Source: Bacteroidales bacterium UBA3824 (GTDB lineage: Bacteria > Bacteroidota > Bacteroidia > Bacteroidales > UBA3824). Taken from it: 61,598 bases of DNA. The DNA is taken from contig DGIK01000043.1 of NCBI GenBank assembly GCA_002393195.1, positions 1 to 61,598 on the forward strand. The letters are read 5' to 3'. Made by a program: the position numbers and the translations under genes. Below, piece after piece: positions 40,730-50,252 of this stretch (its first letter is position 1; each line of letters begins with the position of its first letter). The notes under the pieces were generated by a model. It did not search any database. It saw only the letters and a program-made list of their open reading frames with translations, and was not told the DNA's origin.

Positions 40730-41209
40730 ATGAAACCAACACTAACCCTCATCTTCCTCGCCTTTGCGTCGCTCGTAATGTCTTGCGACCCCGGCAGGAT
40801 ATATCAGGAGCGCAGGACGCTCTCGCCCGAAATGACGTGGGACAAGGATACATTGTTGACCTATAATGTTGACGTACAAGATGTTTCCGTTGCCTACGAC
40901 ATCGACATCGACATTCGCACGGTGGATTTTTACCAATTCTCCAATATGTGGCTGTTCATCAATACAATAGCACCCAACGGCGCATTGCAGCGCGACACCG
41001 TGGAATACCGTCTCCGCGACGACAAGGGCTTCTCCAACGGACACCGTATGGCATTTGGCGAAGTGGAAGATTATGATTTTTCCTTCAAGGAAAATGTCAA
41101 ATTCCCCGCCCCTGGCAAATACACATTTCAAATCCAGCACGGAATGAGGATGGAGATATTGCCCTTCGTAGATGAAATAGGACTCACCGTCCGAAAACAC
41201 AAAGAGTAA
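40730..41209 (+). CDS. gldH: Gliding motility lipoprotein GldH
   Basis: The 159-residue lipoprotein (lipobox LVMSC, Cys 19) matches GldH: DVSVAYDIDIDIRTVDFYQFSNMWLFINT near 52, the VEYRLRDDKGFSNG stretch, and the C-terminal PGKYTFQIQHGMRMEILPFVDEIGLTVRK. GldH is an envelope lipoprotein needed for gliding in Flavobacterium. It is also kept in non-gliding members of the phylum, so its presence does not prove motility. It heads a run of four same-strand genes (trmB, EEP protein, GT2) with tiny gaps. Confidence 0.85.
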   Translation: MKPTLTLIFLAFASLVMSCDPGRIYQERRTLSPEMTWDKDTLLTYNVDVQDVSVAYDIDIDIRTVDFYQFSNMWLFINTIAPNGALQRDTVEYRLRDDKGFSNGHRMAFGEVEDYDFSFKENVKFPAPGKYTFQIQHGMRMEILPFVDEIGLTVRKHKE

Positions 41210-41223
41210 TTGAAGTCAAAAAT

Positions 41224-41925
41224 ATGGCAAAAAACAAGTTAGAAAAATTTGCAGAGATGGCGAACTTCGCCAATGTCGTGCAGCCCGCCGAACTGATGGT
41301 GCAAAACTTTGAGTACAAGGGCAAGTGGAGTAGCGATTTTTTCCACAACGACCATCCCATCACCCTCGAACTCGGTTGCGGCAAGGGCGAATATACTGTC
41401 GCCCTCAGTCAGGCATACCCGGAGCGCAATTTTATAGGCGTTGACATCAAGGGAGCGCGTATTTGGAAAGGTGCAAAGATGGCGTTGGAAGGCAACATCA
41501 AGAATGCCGGATTCCTGCGCACAAGGATTGATATGATAGACAATTTCTTCGGTGCGGAGGAAGTGTCGGAGATTTGGATTACCTTTGCCGACCCGCAGCC
41601 CAAGAAGCAAAACAAGCGTCTTACGTCGGCGTATTTCCTCAATCTTTACCGTCGGTTCTTGAAAAATGGCGCAATCGTCAACCTAAAAACCGACAGCCGT
41701 CTCCTGCATTTCTATACGTTGGAATTACTGAAAGCCAATCACATAGAGCCAATAATGCACACCGACGACCTGTATGGTTCGCCGCTGCCCGACGAAAATT
41801 TGGGCATCAAGACGTTTTACGAAAATATGTTTCTCCAAGAAGGGAAACGCATCACATACTTGAAATTCAGTATGGACATCAACAAGCCGATTGTTGAGAT
41901 TCCGAAGTTTGAATTTGAAGAGTAA
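41224..41925 (+). CDS. trmB: tRNA (guanine-N7)-methyltransferase
   Basis: TrmB places m7G at position 46 of tRNA with SAM. The 233-residue protein has the SAM site ITLELGCGKGEYTVALSQAYP near 45, FIGVDIKGARIWKGAKMAL, and EIWITFADPQPKKQNKRLTSAYFLNLYRRFLKNGAIVNLKTD near 118-160. The gene starts 14 bp after gldH and its stop touches the next ATG, so it is part of one transcript. Confidence 0.94.
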   Translation: MAKNKLEKFAEMANFANVVQPAELMVQNFEYKGKWSSDFFHNDHPITLELGCGKGEYTVALSQAYPERNFIGVDIKGARIWKGAKMALEGNIKNAGFLRTRIDMIDNFFGAEEVSEIWITFADPQPKKQNKRLTSAYFLNLYRRFLKNGAIVNLKTDSRLLHFYTLELLKANHIEPIMHTDDLYGSPLPDENLGIKTFYENMFLQEGKRITYLKFSMDINKPIVEIPKFEFEE

Positions 41926-43092
41926 ATGGAAAAAGACAAGGAAAAACAAGAAAATACAAAAGAAAAATTATCATTTTGGCAGCGTGTGTTGAGGTTTTTC
42001 GGCAAGATTAACGTCGCACTCACTATCTGCCTGATAGTTGCTACGTTGTTGTGTTACAGCGCGGCGTATGTCAATCCTGACAAATTCCCTCTTTCGGGGC
42101 TTGCGGGTATGGCATTTCCTTTCGTGCTTGTAATCGACGTGCTGTATATGTTGCTCCTGGCCTTCTTAAAAAAATATTCTACATTCATAATGCTTGCCGT
42201 CATTGGCGCGGGCTACAAGTTTATCGACCGCACCGTGCAATTAAATCCGCTGCATTATGTGGATGATTTTGACGACAACGATTCGTCGTTTTCGTTGATG
42301 AGTTTCAATGTGCGCTTGCTCGACCGTTACAATTGGATTAAGAGCAAGAACGATACCAAGACCAAGATTTTTGAGTTTCTGAAATACGAAAATCCCGATG
42401 TGATTTGTTTTCAGGAGTTTTATAACAACAGCAAGGATTCCATCACTAACGAACAGATAATCAGCGAATTGTTGCAAGCGGGATACATTGCCCGCGATTA
42501 CAATCCAGCCGACATTCAGCACAACACCAACAAGGGCTACCGTATTTTTTCAAAATATCCGCTCTCCTGCACCACGCCCATCTACGACCACACCGACAAT
42601 ATCATCGGCATCTATACCGACGTGGAATTTAAGGGCAACAAGGCGCGGATTTTCAACATTCACCTGCGCTCCATCAAACTCGGCTACGACGATTACGACT
42701 TCATCGACCAAATCGACAAGAAAAACAATTCGGAGCAAGTGTCGGGCGTTAGAAACATCTACAACAAACTCACCAAGGCATACTCTATGCGCGTACAACA
42801 GGCGGAGTTGATAAGGCGGTTGATGGAAAATTCGCCCTTCCCGGTGATTCTGTGCGGCGATTTCAACGAGCCGCCCGTGTCGTATTGTTACCGCGAAATC
42901 ATCGGTGGCGACCTTCTCGATGCTTTTTGTGAGAGCGGCACGGGGTGGGGCGGCACGGTAAGGCTCAAATTCCTCAAATTCCGCATCGACTACATCATTC
43001 ATTCGCCGGCGTTGGAGAGTCGCGCCTTCGATACGCACCACGAAAACCTATCCGACCATTTCGCCATTAGTTGCAAATTCAAATTCCGTTGA
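41926..43092 (+). CDS. Membrane-anchored endonuclease/exonuclease/phosphatase-family protein
   Basis: The 388-residue protein starts at the ATG directly after the trmB stop. The N-terminal part (about 20-100) has three membrane segments. The EEP domain (about 115-388) carries FSLMSFNVRLLDRYNW, CFQEFYNN, VILCGDFNEPPVSY and the C-terminal SDHFAISC, which are the metal and phosphate-binding motifs of the DNase I-like fold. The substrate is unknown; phosphodiesters of nucleic acid, lipid or inositol type are all possible. This layout is common in Bacteroidetes. Confidence 0.87.
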   Translation: MEKDKEKQENTKEKLSFWQRVLRFFGKINVALTICLIVATLLCYSAAYVNPDKFPLSGLAGMAFPFVLVIDVLYMLLLAFLKKYSTFIMLAVIGAGYKFIDRTVQLNPLHYVDDFDDNDSSFSLMSFNVRLLDRYNWIKSKNDTKTKIFEFLKYENPDVICFQEFYNNSKDSITNEQIISELLQAGYIARDYNPADIQHNTNKGYRIFSKYPLSCTTPIYDHTDNIIGIYTDVEFKGNKARIFNIHLRSIKLGYDDYDFIDQIDKKNNSEQVSGVRNIYNKLTKAYSMRVQQAELIRRLMENSPFPVILCGDFNEPPVSYCYREIIGGDLLDAFCESGTGWGGTVRLKFLKFRIDYIIHSPALESRAFDTHHENLSDHFAISCKFKFR

Positions 43093-43094
43093 TT

Positions 43095-44219
43095 ATGTTC
43101 ATCGCTACAATCATAATTCTCATTATAACAGCCGTTTACGTATATTTGGTGACGAAGTGTTGCATCGTTTTTCATAATTATGACGACAACACCACCCCTG
43201 CATCCACCTCCTCAACGCACTCTCCCTCCGTGCCGTCCGTGTCCTCCGTGAGAGCCACCGACATCATCGTATCCGCCAAAAATGAATCCGCCAACATCTC
43301 CAAATTCCTCGACAGCATCAAATCTCAGACCCTCCCCGGCGCACACCTTATATTAATAGACGACCATTCCACCGACAATACCTACGACCTTGCCGCCGCA
43401 CGTCAGGACGTTGACATCACCCTCCTGAAAAACACGGGCAAGGGCAAGAAACAGGCACTCGATTTTGGAATTTCTCACAGCAATGCTGATTATATTTTAT
43501 CGACGGATGCCGATTGTTTTCCGCAGCCGAGATGGGCAGAGACTCTCGTCAATGCCGCCAAAAATGTTGACGCCGATATGATAATGGCTCCCGTAATCAT
43601 CGAAGCCCCCGTCAATACAAAAATGTTTCAGCGACTTTGGCAGGCGGAATCTTTTGCGCTAATTACCATCACGGCAGGCACTTGCATCGCCGGTCGCCCC
43701 GTAATGTGCAACGGCGGCAATATCGGTTATCGTGCAGCCTTTATCAAAAAATCCATCGGCGACATCAACGGCAAATACGCCTCGGGCGACGATATGTTTA
43801 TGATGGAATCCGCTGGACGGCAACACAAGCGTTTTGTCTATGCAAAAAATCCCGATGCCGTAATCCGCACCGACGGTGTTACCAACATCCATCAACTCCT
43901 CAATCAACGTGCGCGTTGGGTGAGCAAGACCGGCGGCTACACCGATTATTATATTCTGTTTTTTGCGTTTGCAATCCTCCTTGGCAACCTCGCAGCCATC
44001 GCCGCGCCGATATTGTGGGCTTGCGGCGGTGCGTGGTGGATGGCGTTGTCGGTATTGTTGTTAAAATTTGCCGTCGATTTTGCGTCGGTAAGAGTTTCGT
44101 CGGAGTATTATAATGAGCGTCAACGGATTGTGGATGTAGTCGTCCTCGGCATAGTGTATCCGTATTATGTCGTTGCGGCTATATTCACGTTTTGGGGTAG
44201 GGGATTCAAGTGGAAGTGA
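43095..44219 (+). CDS. Membrane glycosyltransferase, family 2
   Basis: From ATG 43095 (MFIATIIILIITAVYVYLV) the product is 374 residues. The frame opens upstream at a TTG inside the preceding gene. It has one N-terminal membrane segment and a GT2 domain (about 55-280) with DIIVSAKNES, LILIDDHSTDNT, ILSTDADCFPQPRW, the GGNIGYRAAF acceptor loop and QRARW. At least two C-terminal membrane segments follow. It probably adds a sugar to a lipid-linked or envelope acceptor. It starts 2 bp after the EEP gene. Confidence 0.86.
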   Translation: MFIATIIILIITAVYVYLVTKCCIVFHNYDDNTTPASTSSTHSPSVPSVSSVRATDIIVSAKNESANISKFLDSIKSQTLPGAHLILIDDHSTDNTYDLAAARQDVDITLLKNTGKGKKQALDFGISHSNADYILSTDADCFPQPRWAETLVNAAKNVDADMIMAPVIIEAPVNTKMFQRLWQAESFALITITAGTCIAGRPVMCNGGNIGYRAAFIKKSIGDINGKYASGDDMFMMESAGRQHKRFVYAKNPDAVIRTDGVTNIHQLLNQRARWVSKTGGYTDYYILFFAFAILLGNLAAIAAPILWACGGAWWMALSVLLLKFAVDFASVRVSSEYYNERQRIVDVVVLGIVYPYYVVAAIFTFWGRGFKWK

Positions 44220-44260
44220 AAAAACAAGACAATAAATGAAAGGTTGTTGTCAAAAATTAA

Positions 44261-44292
44261 TTTGTTTTTTTCGGGAAAAGATTTTAAATTTG
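44261..44292 (+). promoter_or_regulatory. Promoter of the second rpn gene
   Basis: TTTG at 44261-44264 and TAAATTTG at 44285-44292, 20 bp apart, 31 bp before ATG 44324. The promoter sequence differs from that of the first copy, so the duplication does not simply include the upstream region. Confidence 0.6.
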
Positions 44293-44323
44293 CAGTGTTG
44301 TTAACGAATTAATAGCTCAGCAT

Positions 44324-45160
44324 ATGTCCAAGTATCTCAACCCCAAAGTGGACCTTACCTTCAAGAAGGTGTTTGGCGAGCATCCCAACCTTGTCAAGAG
44401 CCTTCTAAATGCGTTGTTGCCATTGCCTAAGGGTATGGAGATAGTAAATGTGGAGTACCTTTCCAACGAAAACGTCCCTGACAACCCCGGCAAAAAACTT
44501 TCCATTGTGGATGTCCGCTGCACCGACAACTATGGTCGTGGTTTCATCGTAGAGATGCAGTCGTGGTGGAACGGTGAGTTTTTCTCGCGGACATTGTACA
44601 ATGCTGCGTCGATGTATTCCAAGCAGTTGGAGAAAGGTGTCGCATTCGAGCGGCTCAAAGAAGTGTATGCTCTTGCGCTTGTCAACGACAAGGCGTTTGA
44701 TTATGAAGGTGACGACGGCTATATACAGGAGTTTTACATTGCCAATAAGAACCACCCTGACGACCGCCGCAACGACCTCGCGTTGATATTTGTGGAGCTA
44801 AAAAAATACAAGCCTGCCGACCGTGGCAGCCTCGCCATCAAAGATTTGTGGCTGAGGTTTTTGACTGAGATAGATGAAAACACGGAAGTAGTTGATGATA
44901 ATATGCTCGACAACCCTGAAATAAGTCAGGCATTGGGCATCGTGGAAAGATCAGCCTATTCGGATGCTGACCTTTACAAGTACAGCGACTATCTCCTCGA
45001 TATAATGACACAACATAACGCTATACTGAACGAACGTAAGGAAGGTGCAAAGCAACAAGCCATTACCACCGCCCGCTCTATGAAAGCCGATTGTTTGCCA
45101 GTGGAAGTAATAGCCAAGTACACTGGCCTTACACCTGACGAAATTTCGGCAATTTGTTGA
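44324..45160 (+). CDS. Rpn-family PD-(D/E)XK nuclease, copy 2
   Basis: The 278-residue protein is nearly identical to the copy at 33262 over the first 160 residues, with the same catalytic D63, E77 and Q79. It diverges in the last third. It lacks the 19-residue E/G-rich tail repeat: copy 1 has MKNEREDGYAEG...EGAKQQA, copy 2 has LNERKEGAKQQA. The C-terminus is VIAKYTGLTPDEISAIC. An internal ATG at 45005 could give a short C-terminal product. It stands alone with its own promoter between the GT2 gene and a lipoprotein gene. Confidence 0.88.
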   Translation: MSKYLNPKVDLTFKKVFGEHPNLVKSLLNALLPLPKGMEIVNVEYLSNENVPDNPGKKLSIVDVRCTDNYGRGFIVEMQSWWNGEFFSRTLYNAASMYSKQLEKGVAFERLKEVYALALVNDKAFDYEGDDGYIQEFYIANKNHPDDRRNDLALIFVELKKYKPADRGSLAIKDLWLRFLTEIDENTEVVDDNMLDNPEISQALGIVERSAYSDADLYKYSDYLLDIMTQHNAILNERKEGAKQQAITTARSMKADCLPVEVIAKYTGLTPDEISAIC

Positions 45161-45264
45161 TTACTTTAATTCCGAAATCCCATAGCGAAAATCTTTTAGG
45201 GTTTCCATCGAGTTGCGTGTTATAATGATGAAGTTTTCATTTTAATAACTAAACACTCAATAAC

Positions 45265-45717
45265 ATGAAACGATTCAAGATTTGGAGCATTGCAGTTGCA
45301 ATGTTCGCCGCGCTCTTCCTCGTCTCTTGCGACAAAGACGACGACAACGACTCAATCAATTACGACTATCTCAGTGGCACGTGGACTGTTGACTATCCCG
45401 AAGGTGTGATTACGGAGGGATACACACACTACACGTTCAGCCCAAAGACCAGCAGCGAAGGAACGCTTGAAGTCTATTCTATGGATTGGCTTGCGGCAAG
45501 AGACACAACTTACCATAACAGGTACACCCTCGATGCCAACGGACATCTACAATCATTCAGAAAAACGGAGGACGGCTCGGAGCAGGTGTACCACAACCTC
45601 TACATTACCCGTCTCACCGCCAAGGAGATGCGATGGGTATTTCACATGACGGACGGCACGGCAGACCAAGTGACAGATCTCAAGAGGGTGGAGAAGAAAG
45701 AATCTGACAACAGATAA
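45265..45717 (+). CDS. Lipocalin-like lipoprotein of unknown function
   Basis: The 150-residue protein has a lipoprotein signal (LFLVSC, Cys 21) and an acidic linker (DKDDDNDSINYD), which in Bacteroidetes often promotes surface display. The rest opens LSGTWTVDYPEG and ends MRWVFHMTDGTADQVTDLKRV, a pattern of the small lipocalin-like beta-barrel families of this phylum. The ligand is unknown. There is a gap of about 100 bp on either side. Confidence 0.72.
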   Translation: MKRFKIWSIAVAMFAALFLVSCDKDDDNDSINYDYLSGTWTVDYPEGVITEGYTHYTFSPKTSSEGTLEVYSMDWLAARDTTYHNRYTLDANGHLQSFRKTEDGSEQVYHNLYITRLTAKEMRWVFHMTDGTADQVTDLKRVEKKESDNR

Positions 45718-45769
45718 ATCTTCTTGGAAAAAAGTTGAAAAAAAATTTTTTCACTCCAAAAATTCTTCG

Positions 45770-45777
45770 TACCTTTG
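45770..45777 (+). promoter_or_regulatory. -7 box of the rpsO promoter
   Basis: TACCTTTG is a perfect -7 box, with a T-rich -33 region about 19 bp upstream (45746-45751). The rpsO ATG is 49 bp downstream. Confidence 0.55.
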
Positions 45778-45825
45778 CGCCCGATCACTAAATAATTAAA
45801 AACAATAAATAAACATTTACAAACC

Positions 45826-46095
45826 ATGTATTTGGACGCTGAAAAGAAAAAAGAGATTTTCACCAACTACGGAAAGTCTAATACAGACACCGGCTCTGTT
45901 GAAAGCCAGGTTGCCTTATTTTCCTACCGTATTCAGCACTTGACCGAGCATCTGAAGAATAACATTCACGATTTCGGTACTAAGAGGGCATTGACCGGAT
46001 TGGTAGGCAAAAGACGCTCCCTTCTTGATTACCTCAAGAAGAAGGACATCGAAAGATATAGGGCACTCATCAAGAAATTGGGCTTGAGGAAGTAA
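45826..46095 (+). CDS. rpsO: 30S ribosomal protein S15
   Basis: The 89-residue protein has the full S15 pattern: TNYGKSNTDTGSVESQVALFSYRIQHLTEHLKNNIHDFGTKRALTGLVGKRRSLLDYLKKKD. It binds the 16S rRNA central domain. It is followed by a terminator-like hairpin and then pnp, an rpsO-pnp neighbourhood conserved across many bacteria. Confidence 0.97.
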   Translation: MYLDAEKKKEIFTNYGKSNTDTGSVESQVALFSYRIQHLTEHLKNNIHDFGTKRALTGLVGKRRSLLDYLKKKDIERYRALIKKLGLRK

Positions 46096-46116
46096 CCCAC
46101 CCAAGAACTAAGCAAC

Positions 46117-46162
46117 AAGGAAGGGACTGCCAGTGTTGTAGTCTTTTCCTTTTTGTTTTTTC
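46117..46162 (+). terminator. Terminator between rpsO and pnp
   Basis: AAGGAAGGGACT pairs with AGTCTTTTCCTT (two mismatches), followed by TTTGTTTTTT. It may allow partial readthrough into pnp. Confidence 0.6.
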
Positions 46163-46265
46163 GGTAAATGCTTCATATCCCGACGAATATCCTTCACCTA
46201 ATATTAACGCCGCCACGCCATTGTGCCTCGGGCGGCTTGCATCATTTCAGAAATAGTAGAACAGA

Positions 46266-48578
46266 ATGAACATTATCACAAAAGAAATTGACCTTGGCGA
46301 CGGCCGCATCGTGAGCGTAGAGACCGGCAAACTCGCCAAACAGGCAGACGGTTCCGTAATCGTAAGGCAGGGCAACACGGTGTTGCTCGCTACCGTTTGC
46401 TCCGCTAAAGAATCCAACCCCGAGGCTGACTTCATGCCTCTCACAGTAGAGTATCAGGAAAAATATTATTCCAACGGCAGGTTTCCCGGCGGCTTCCTCA
46501 AACGCGAGGGCAAGGCGTCAGACGCCGAAATCCTTACCGCAAGGCTCGTGGATAGGGCTTTGAGGCCGTTGTTCCCAAAAGACTATCACTCTGAGACTTT
46601 CGTAAATGTGTATCTCCTCTCCGCCGACAAGGAGACTATGCCCGACGCTTACGCCGGATTTGCCGCTTCGTGTGCATTGAGCGTGAGCGACGTGCCGATT
46701 CTCGAACCCATCGCTGAGGTTCGCGTGGCAAGGGTGGACGGCAAGATTGTAATCAACCCCACATACGAACAGTGCGAAAAGGCTGACATCGAGATGGTTG
46801 TTGGCGCTACATACGAAAACATCCTTATGGTGGAAGGCGAGATGAACGAGGTTTCGGAAGCCGAAATGCTCGAAGCCATCAAGGCTGCGCACGAAGCCAT
46901 CAAACCTCTCTGCAAACTCCAGGAGGAAATGGCAAAGGAGAAGGGCGTTGTTAAACGTACCTACGAGCCGGAAATCTCCGACCCCGAACTCCAAAAGCGC
47001 ATCCATGACGAACTCTACCAGAAGATTTACGACACTGCAAAACAGGGTCTTGGCAAACAGGAGCGTCAGGAGGCTTTCGACAAAATCGAGGAAGACTTCA
47101 CCGAATCGCTCGGACTCACCGAGGAGGAATTGGAAGAGAAACAATTGCTCATCGGTCGTTATTACCACGACGAACTCCGCACCGCTGTACGCCGCTTGAT
47201 TCTCGATGAGGGCAAGCGTCTCGACAGCCGCAAGACCGACGAAATCCGTCCTATTTGGTGTGAGACTGACGTTTTGCCGTCTGTTCATGGTTCGGCAATC
47301 TTCACCCGTGGCGAAACTCAATCTCTCGCCACCTGCACACTCGGCACCAAACTCGACGAGCAAATTATCGACGGAGTTTTGGTTCAGGGTCGCAACAACT
47401 TCTTGCTCCACTACAACTTCCCGCCCTTCGCAACCGGCGAGGCTAAGGCTGTAAGGGGTGTTTCGCGCCGCGAGGTAGGCCACGGCAATTTGGCTCACCG
47501 CGCACTCAAAAAGGTGCTTCCCTCTATCGAGGAAAATCCATATACTATTCGCGTTGTATCCGACATCTTGGAATCCAACGGTTCGTCGTCTATGGCTTCG
47601 GTCTGCGGCGGCTGTATGGCGTTGATGGATGCAGGCGTTAAGATTAAGCGTCCTGTTTCGGGCATCGCGATGGGTCTTATCACCGATACCGAGAGCGACA
47701 AGTACGCAGTGCTTTCCGATATTCTCGGCGACGAGGATCACTTGGGCGATATGGACTTCAAGGTTGCTGGTACTACCGCAGGCATCACCGCTTGCCAGAT
47801 GGACATCAAGGTTGACGGTTTGAGTTACGAAATCCTCGCCAAGGCTCTCCAACAGGCTAAGGAAGGTCGCGCCCACATCCTCAACATTATGCTCCAAACC
47901 ATTCCCGCACCCCGCGAGGACTACAAGCCGTTTGTACCGCGTATGGTCAAGTTTACCATTGCAAAAGACTACATCGGCGCAGTTATCGGACCCGGCGGCA
48001 AGATTATCCAGGAGATTCAGGCAGATACCAATTCCATCATCACCATCGACGAGGAAGATGGCGTGGGCATCGTTGCAATTTCCGCTGTCAACAAGGCAGA
48101 TATGGACGCTGCAATGGCTCGCATCAAGGCCATCGTTGCCGAGCCTGAAGTGGGCGAGGTTTATCACGGCACTGTCAAGTCAATCGTTGAGTTTGGCGCG
48201 TTCATCGAGATTCTCCCCGGCAAGGAAGGTCTCTTGCACGTTTCGGAGATAGATTGGAAACGCATTGAGAATGTAAGCGACGTCCTCAACGAAGGCGACG
48301 AAATCGATGTGAAACTCATCGACATCGACAAGAAAAACAACAAGCTCAAACTCTCTCGCCGTGCGCTCCTTCCCAAGCCCGAAGGCTACGTAGAGCGTCC
48401 CGCACGTCCCGAGCGCAGCAACGACCGTGGTCCGCGCAGCAATGACCGTGGCGGATTCCGTGGCGAGCGCGGTGGTTTCAACGACCGTGGCAACAACGGC
48501 GGCTTCAACGACCGTCGCGGTGGCAACAACGGCGGCTATCGTGGCAACCGTCGCGGCAGTGACGACGCACAAGGCTAA
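46266..48578 (+). CDS. pnp: Polyribonucleotide nucleotidyltransferase (PNPase)
   Basis: PNPase degrades RNA 3' to 5' with phosphate. The 770-residue protein has two RNase PH domains (about 10-230 and 310-545) linked by a helical domain. A KH domain (about 555-620; [17 protein letters not shown]) and an S1 domain (about 630-700; [20 protein letters not shown]) follow. Active-site parts include [22 protein letters not shown] and [18 protein letters not shown]. The last 55 residues or so form a Gly/Arg/Asn-rich tail of NDRGG-like units, an extension not present in the E. coli enzyme and probably RNA-binding. Confidence 0.97.
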   Translation: MNIITKEIDLGDGRIVSVETGKLAKQADGSVIVRQGNTVLLATVCSAKESNPEADFMPLTVEYQEKYYSNGRFPGGFLKREGKASDAEILTARLVDRALRPLFPKDYHSETFVNVYLLSADKETMPDAYAGFAASCALSVSDVPILEPIAEVRVARVDGKIVINPTYEQCEKADIEMVVGATYENILMVEGEMNEVSEAEMLEAIKAAHEAIKPLCKLQEEMAKEKGVVKRTYEPEISDPELQKRIHDELYQKIYDTAKQGLGKQERQEAFDKIEEDFTESLGLTEEELEEKQLLIGRYYHDELRTAVRRLILDEGKRLDSRKTDEIRPIWCETDVLPSVHGSAIFTRGETQSLATCTLGTKLDEQIIDGVLVQGRNNFLLHYNFPPFATGEAKAVRGVSRREVGHGNLAHRALKKVLPSIEENPYTIRVVSDILESNGSSSMASVCGGCMALMDAGVKIKRPVSGIAMGLITDTESDKYAVLSDILGDEDHLGDMDFKVAGTTAGITACQMDIKVDGLSYEILAKALQQAKEGRAHILNIMLQTIPAPREDYKPFVPRMVKFTIAKDYIGAVIGPGGKIIQEIQADTNSIITIDEEDGVGIVAISAVNKADMDAAMARIKAIVAEPEVGEVYHGTVKSIVEFGAFIEILPGKEGLLHVSEIDWKRIENVSDVLNEGDEIDVKLIDIDKKNNKLKLSRRALLPKPEGYVERPARPERSNDRGPRSNDRGGFRGERGGFNDRGNNGGFNDRRGGNNGGYRGNRRGSDDAQG

Positions 48579-48600
48579 GAATTTGTTTTGATCTGATATA

Positions 48601-48646
48601 AAAATCCCGGGAGTTGTTTCCAAAACAAACTTCCGGGATTTTTTTG
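48601..48646. terminator. Terminator of pnp
   Basis: AAATCCCGGGAGTTGTTT pairs with AAACAAACTTCCGGGATTT (one mismatch), followed by a T-run. It lies 4 bp before the convergent lipoprotein gene and could serve both strands. Confidence 0.82.
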
Positions 48647-48652
48647 ATATAG

Positions 48653-50113
48653 TTAATATCCAAACTGCATCTTCTTCCCTGACTTCAATTTGCCTTCCAA
48701 CGTGCCTTTGTCAACCTTGAACTCCTTGGTGGCAAACTCTGGCACGTTGTAGCTGTACATAAGGCGGCGGTTGTCTTCGGGCGAGCGTTGTGGAATCATA
48801 AAAGCCTTGTCGGCGCGGCCGTTTTCGTTGATGTGGGCGATGTAGGCGCGTGTGTAAAGTCCGTCGTCGCGGCGCGATTCAAAGGCTATCCACTCCGAAT
48901 TTTGCGACCACGAATGATAACTGTCGGCGTCATAATCGCAGTTGGCTCTTTCGAGCGGGAAGGTCTCGGTGGTGGCGAGGTTCATCATCCACAAATCGGC
49001 CTCCTTGTGCCAAATTGCAAATTGTCCGTACTTAAACTTGGTGAACAACAGCCATTTGCCATCGTATGAGGGACGCGGGAACGCCGTTGATAGCGAGTCC
49101 TTCGATGCCTTTACCAGTGTGTCAACATTGCCGACAAAACCGCCCATAGCCTCGTCAAATCCTATCCTGCAAATGTCGTAATGTACTTCGCGGGTTTTTA
49201 TTGCCATATCAACGGTGTCTGCCGTTGCATAATAGAGCCACTTGCCGTCGGGTGAGAATGACGGCTCAGTCGTGAATGTCCTCGCGCTGTTGAGTTCGGG
49301 GCAGGTGAGGAGTTTGTTGTTTTTTACATCATAGACCACGACGCGCGATTCCGAATCGTAAACTTCCACCCTGTTTGGGCTGCCGCAATGAAACGATTGC
49401 ACCGTATTGTTTTGAGAATAAGCGATATAATTGCCCGACGGATGCCAATATGGATAGACGCAATTGAGTTTCAATTTGTCGGTTTTGGCGTTGCTAATTG
49501 TCAATTCGTCGCCAGATTTCAAGACCGTGCAGCCGAGGTCGCCCCTGATGTGAAATTGCGCAATGTCGGTGTTGCCCATGCAAAACGAGTGGCAGTTGAC
49601 GCAGTTGCCGTGGATGAGGCGGTTGTCCACTACGGTGGTCTGATTGAATGTAGTTAAATCCCTGCAATACAATCCCATACGGCTGTACAATTCGTATCCG
49701 GGCGCAATCAATCGGTAACACAAATATGAATCCACCTCAGAATCAGCCACATAAATTTCAAACGGACGGTAACAGTATTTCTTATTGCCGGTAATCTCGG
49801 CGACGGTGATTTCGATCTTGTTGCCCGCAGATTCTTGCATCATCGTCCGCCATTGGTCGATGGGAATGTCGATGTACTTCGCTCCCGAATATTCATAGAC
49901 CTTGCCGTCTGGCGTCTTTATTTGCGCCTCGATGCCCTGCAACGAATCGTACCTCACCGTCGAAAAATTTAGCGGCGCGATGTTTTTGGGGATGGTGACG
50001 CCATTGTAATCGGGCCATAGCATTGGTACACAATCCATTGATATGGTGTCGGTTACATTGACGCCGCACGAACAAGTGAGCATTAGCAATAGTACATAGA
50101 ATAATCTTTTCAT
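48653..50113 (-). CDS. PD40 beta-propeller lipoprotein with a CxxCH site
   Basis: From ATG 50113 (MKRLFYVLLLMLTCSCGVN) the product is 486 residues with a lipobox around Cys 14 to 16. The N-terminal part (about 40-150) is of unknown fold. GNCVNCHSF near residue 173 matches the c-type heme attachment motif CxxCH and is followed by another Cys. The rest (about 200-470) has TolB/PD40 propeller blades (PYWHPSGNYIAYSQN, EPSFSPDGKWLYYATAD, RPSYDGKWLLFTKF, HSWSQNSEWIAFESRRD). It may bind heme or use the motif for metal. The divergent neighbour is a DUF6057-like membrane protein, which suggests a shared function. Confidence 0.8.
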   Translation of the reverse strand: MKRLFYVLLLMLTCSCGVNVTDTISMDCVPMLWPDYNGVTIPKNIAPLNFSTVRYDSLQGIEAQIKTPDGKVYEYSGAKYIDIPIDQWRTMMQESAGNKIEITVAEITGNKKYCYRPFEIYVADSEVDSYLCYRLIAPGYELYSRMGLYCRDLTTFNQTTVVDNRLIHGNCVNCHSFCMGNTDIAQFHIRGDLGCTVLKSGDELTISNAKTDKLKLNCVYPYWHPSGNYIAYSQNNTVQSFHCGSPNRVEVYDSESRVVVYDVKNNKLLTCPELNSARTFTTEPSFSPDGKWLYYATADTVDMAIKTREVHYDICRIGFDEAMGGFVGNVDTLVKASKDSLSTAFPRPSYDGKWLLFTKFKYGQFAIWHKEADLWMMNLATTETFPLERANCDYDADSYHSWSQNSEWIAFESRRDDGLYTRAYIAHINENGRADKAFMIPQRSPEDNRRLMYSYNVPEFATKEFKVDKGTLEGKLKSGKKMQFGY

Positions 50114-50203
50114 AATGCGATTTTTGTAATTAGTTGACTGCAAATATACGCATTATTTTTCAAACGTTTTGTATGGCGATTTTTTTTGTCGTAAAAAATA
50201 TGA

Positions 50204-50235
50204 TTTGGGTAAGTCAACAAAAAAAATTAAATTTG
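50204..50235 (+). promoter_or_regulatory. Promoter of the DUF6057-like gene
   Basis: TTTG at 50204-50207 and TAAATTTG at 50228-50235 with a 20-bp spacer; the ATG follows 17 bp later. Confidence 0.6.
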
Positions 50236-50252
50236 CGGCACACAATTTTTAA

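Noticed and set aside
46518..48167. 549-codon antisense frame inside pnp
   Set aside because: Shadow of the pnp coding strand; the translation is low-complexity in Leu, Val and His and has no promoter.
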